Shown one piece after another: positions 24,438 through 24,601 of a stretch of 24,601 nt of DNA (its first letter is position 1; each line of letters opens with the position of its first letter). The DNA lies in NCBI GenBank assembly GCA_023425645.1, contig JAFACG010000016.1, positions 1 to 24,601 on the forward strand, read 5' to 3'. The position numbers and the translations under genes were made by a program. Under the pieces are notes generated by a model. It searched no databases. It was not told the origin of the DNA and worked only from the letters and a program-made list of their open reading frames with translations. Source of the stretch: Pseudomonadota bacterium. Lineage in GTDB: Bacteria > Pseudomonadota > Gammaproteobacteria > Burkholderiales > Burkholderiaceae_B.

Positions 24438-24601
24438 CTTTGGTGGATATCGCCCCGACAGGTGCATGATCGTCCTCGCCATCGCACACCCTGCGGCGAT
24501 GCTTCGCCATACAGACCCAATGGGCATGCATCTTGAAAACGCAGCGCCGTCCGTGCCTATGTATTGCTCCTAGGCCAAGGGTAGGATTGAGTGATGCAAC
24601 G

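Noticed and set aside
24438..24601. An insertion-sequence end as the cause of the betT truncation was considered, including a TGCATC/GATGCA pair at 24528-24533 and 24593-24598.
   Set aside because: The six-base pair is too short to mean anything, no transposase sequence is visible, and the window ends here.
1..24601. tRNA, rRNA and CRISPR arrays were looked for throughout.
   Set aside because: No cloverleaf with a conserved T-loop, no rRNA sequence and no regularly spaced repeats were seen; the only tandem array is the 15-bp repeat, which has no spacers.

Overview
The window is dense, GC-rich proteobacterial chromosome with high third-position GC. Protein styles (a GspG/K/L/M/D/E/F cluster, a cbb3-like oxidase, a SoxR-controlled mexGHI-opmD operon) suggest a betaproteobacterium, most likely of the Alcaligenaceae (Bordetella/Achromobacter/Alcaligenes relatives). 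The order is well supported by these families, but the genus cannot be fixed from the sequence alone. There are no rRNA, tRNA, CRISPR or complete insertion sequences.

Layout, left to right. (1) Positions 2-643, + strand: the C-terminal part of an Rpn/DUF4351-type nuclease, cut by the window edge. (2) 752-9144, - strand: a compact type II secretion operon transcribed gspG-K-L-M-D-E-F, mostly joined by 4-bp ATGA overlaps. It lacks gspC, gspH, gspI and gspJ, and its secretin carries a lipobox and an unusual SPOR-like C-terminal extension. (3) 9408-11287, - strand: a lipocalin-like protein and a MocR-type (GntR/aminotransferase) regulator whose DNA-binding wing looks deleted. (4) 11526-14381, + strand: a three-gene haem-copper oxidase operon (CcoN-like subunit with a CcoS-like N-terminus, CcoO-like mono-haem subunit, small mono-haem cytochrome c), ended by a strong terminator. 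(5) 14536-17230, - strand: an EamA transporter, a 485-bp gene-free stretch with a 15-bp tandem repeat, an orphan metN without metI or metQ, and a small ORF overlapping the metN start. (6) 17324-23392, - strand: a mexG-mexH-mexI-opmD efflux operon. It is read from a SoxR-type promoter with the diagnostic 19-bp spacer and a near-perfect sox box, divergent from soxR (23494-23970, +). (7) 23967 to about 24413, - strand: a 5'-truncated remnant of a BetT-type choline transporter.

The most striking observation is in mexI. A perfect 11-bp tandem duplication (20873-20894) shifts the frame after residue 336 of an otherwise intact 1036-codon RND pump gene. Removing one copy restores the family sequence exactly. 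The SoxR circuit, adaptor, DoxX-like protein and outer-membrane channel look intact, so the operon appears to be switched off by one recent and potentially revertible event. The next most interesting points are the stripped-down T2SS with its self-piloting-type secretin and the CcoS-CcoN fusion oxidase.
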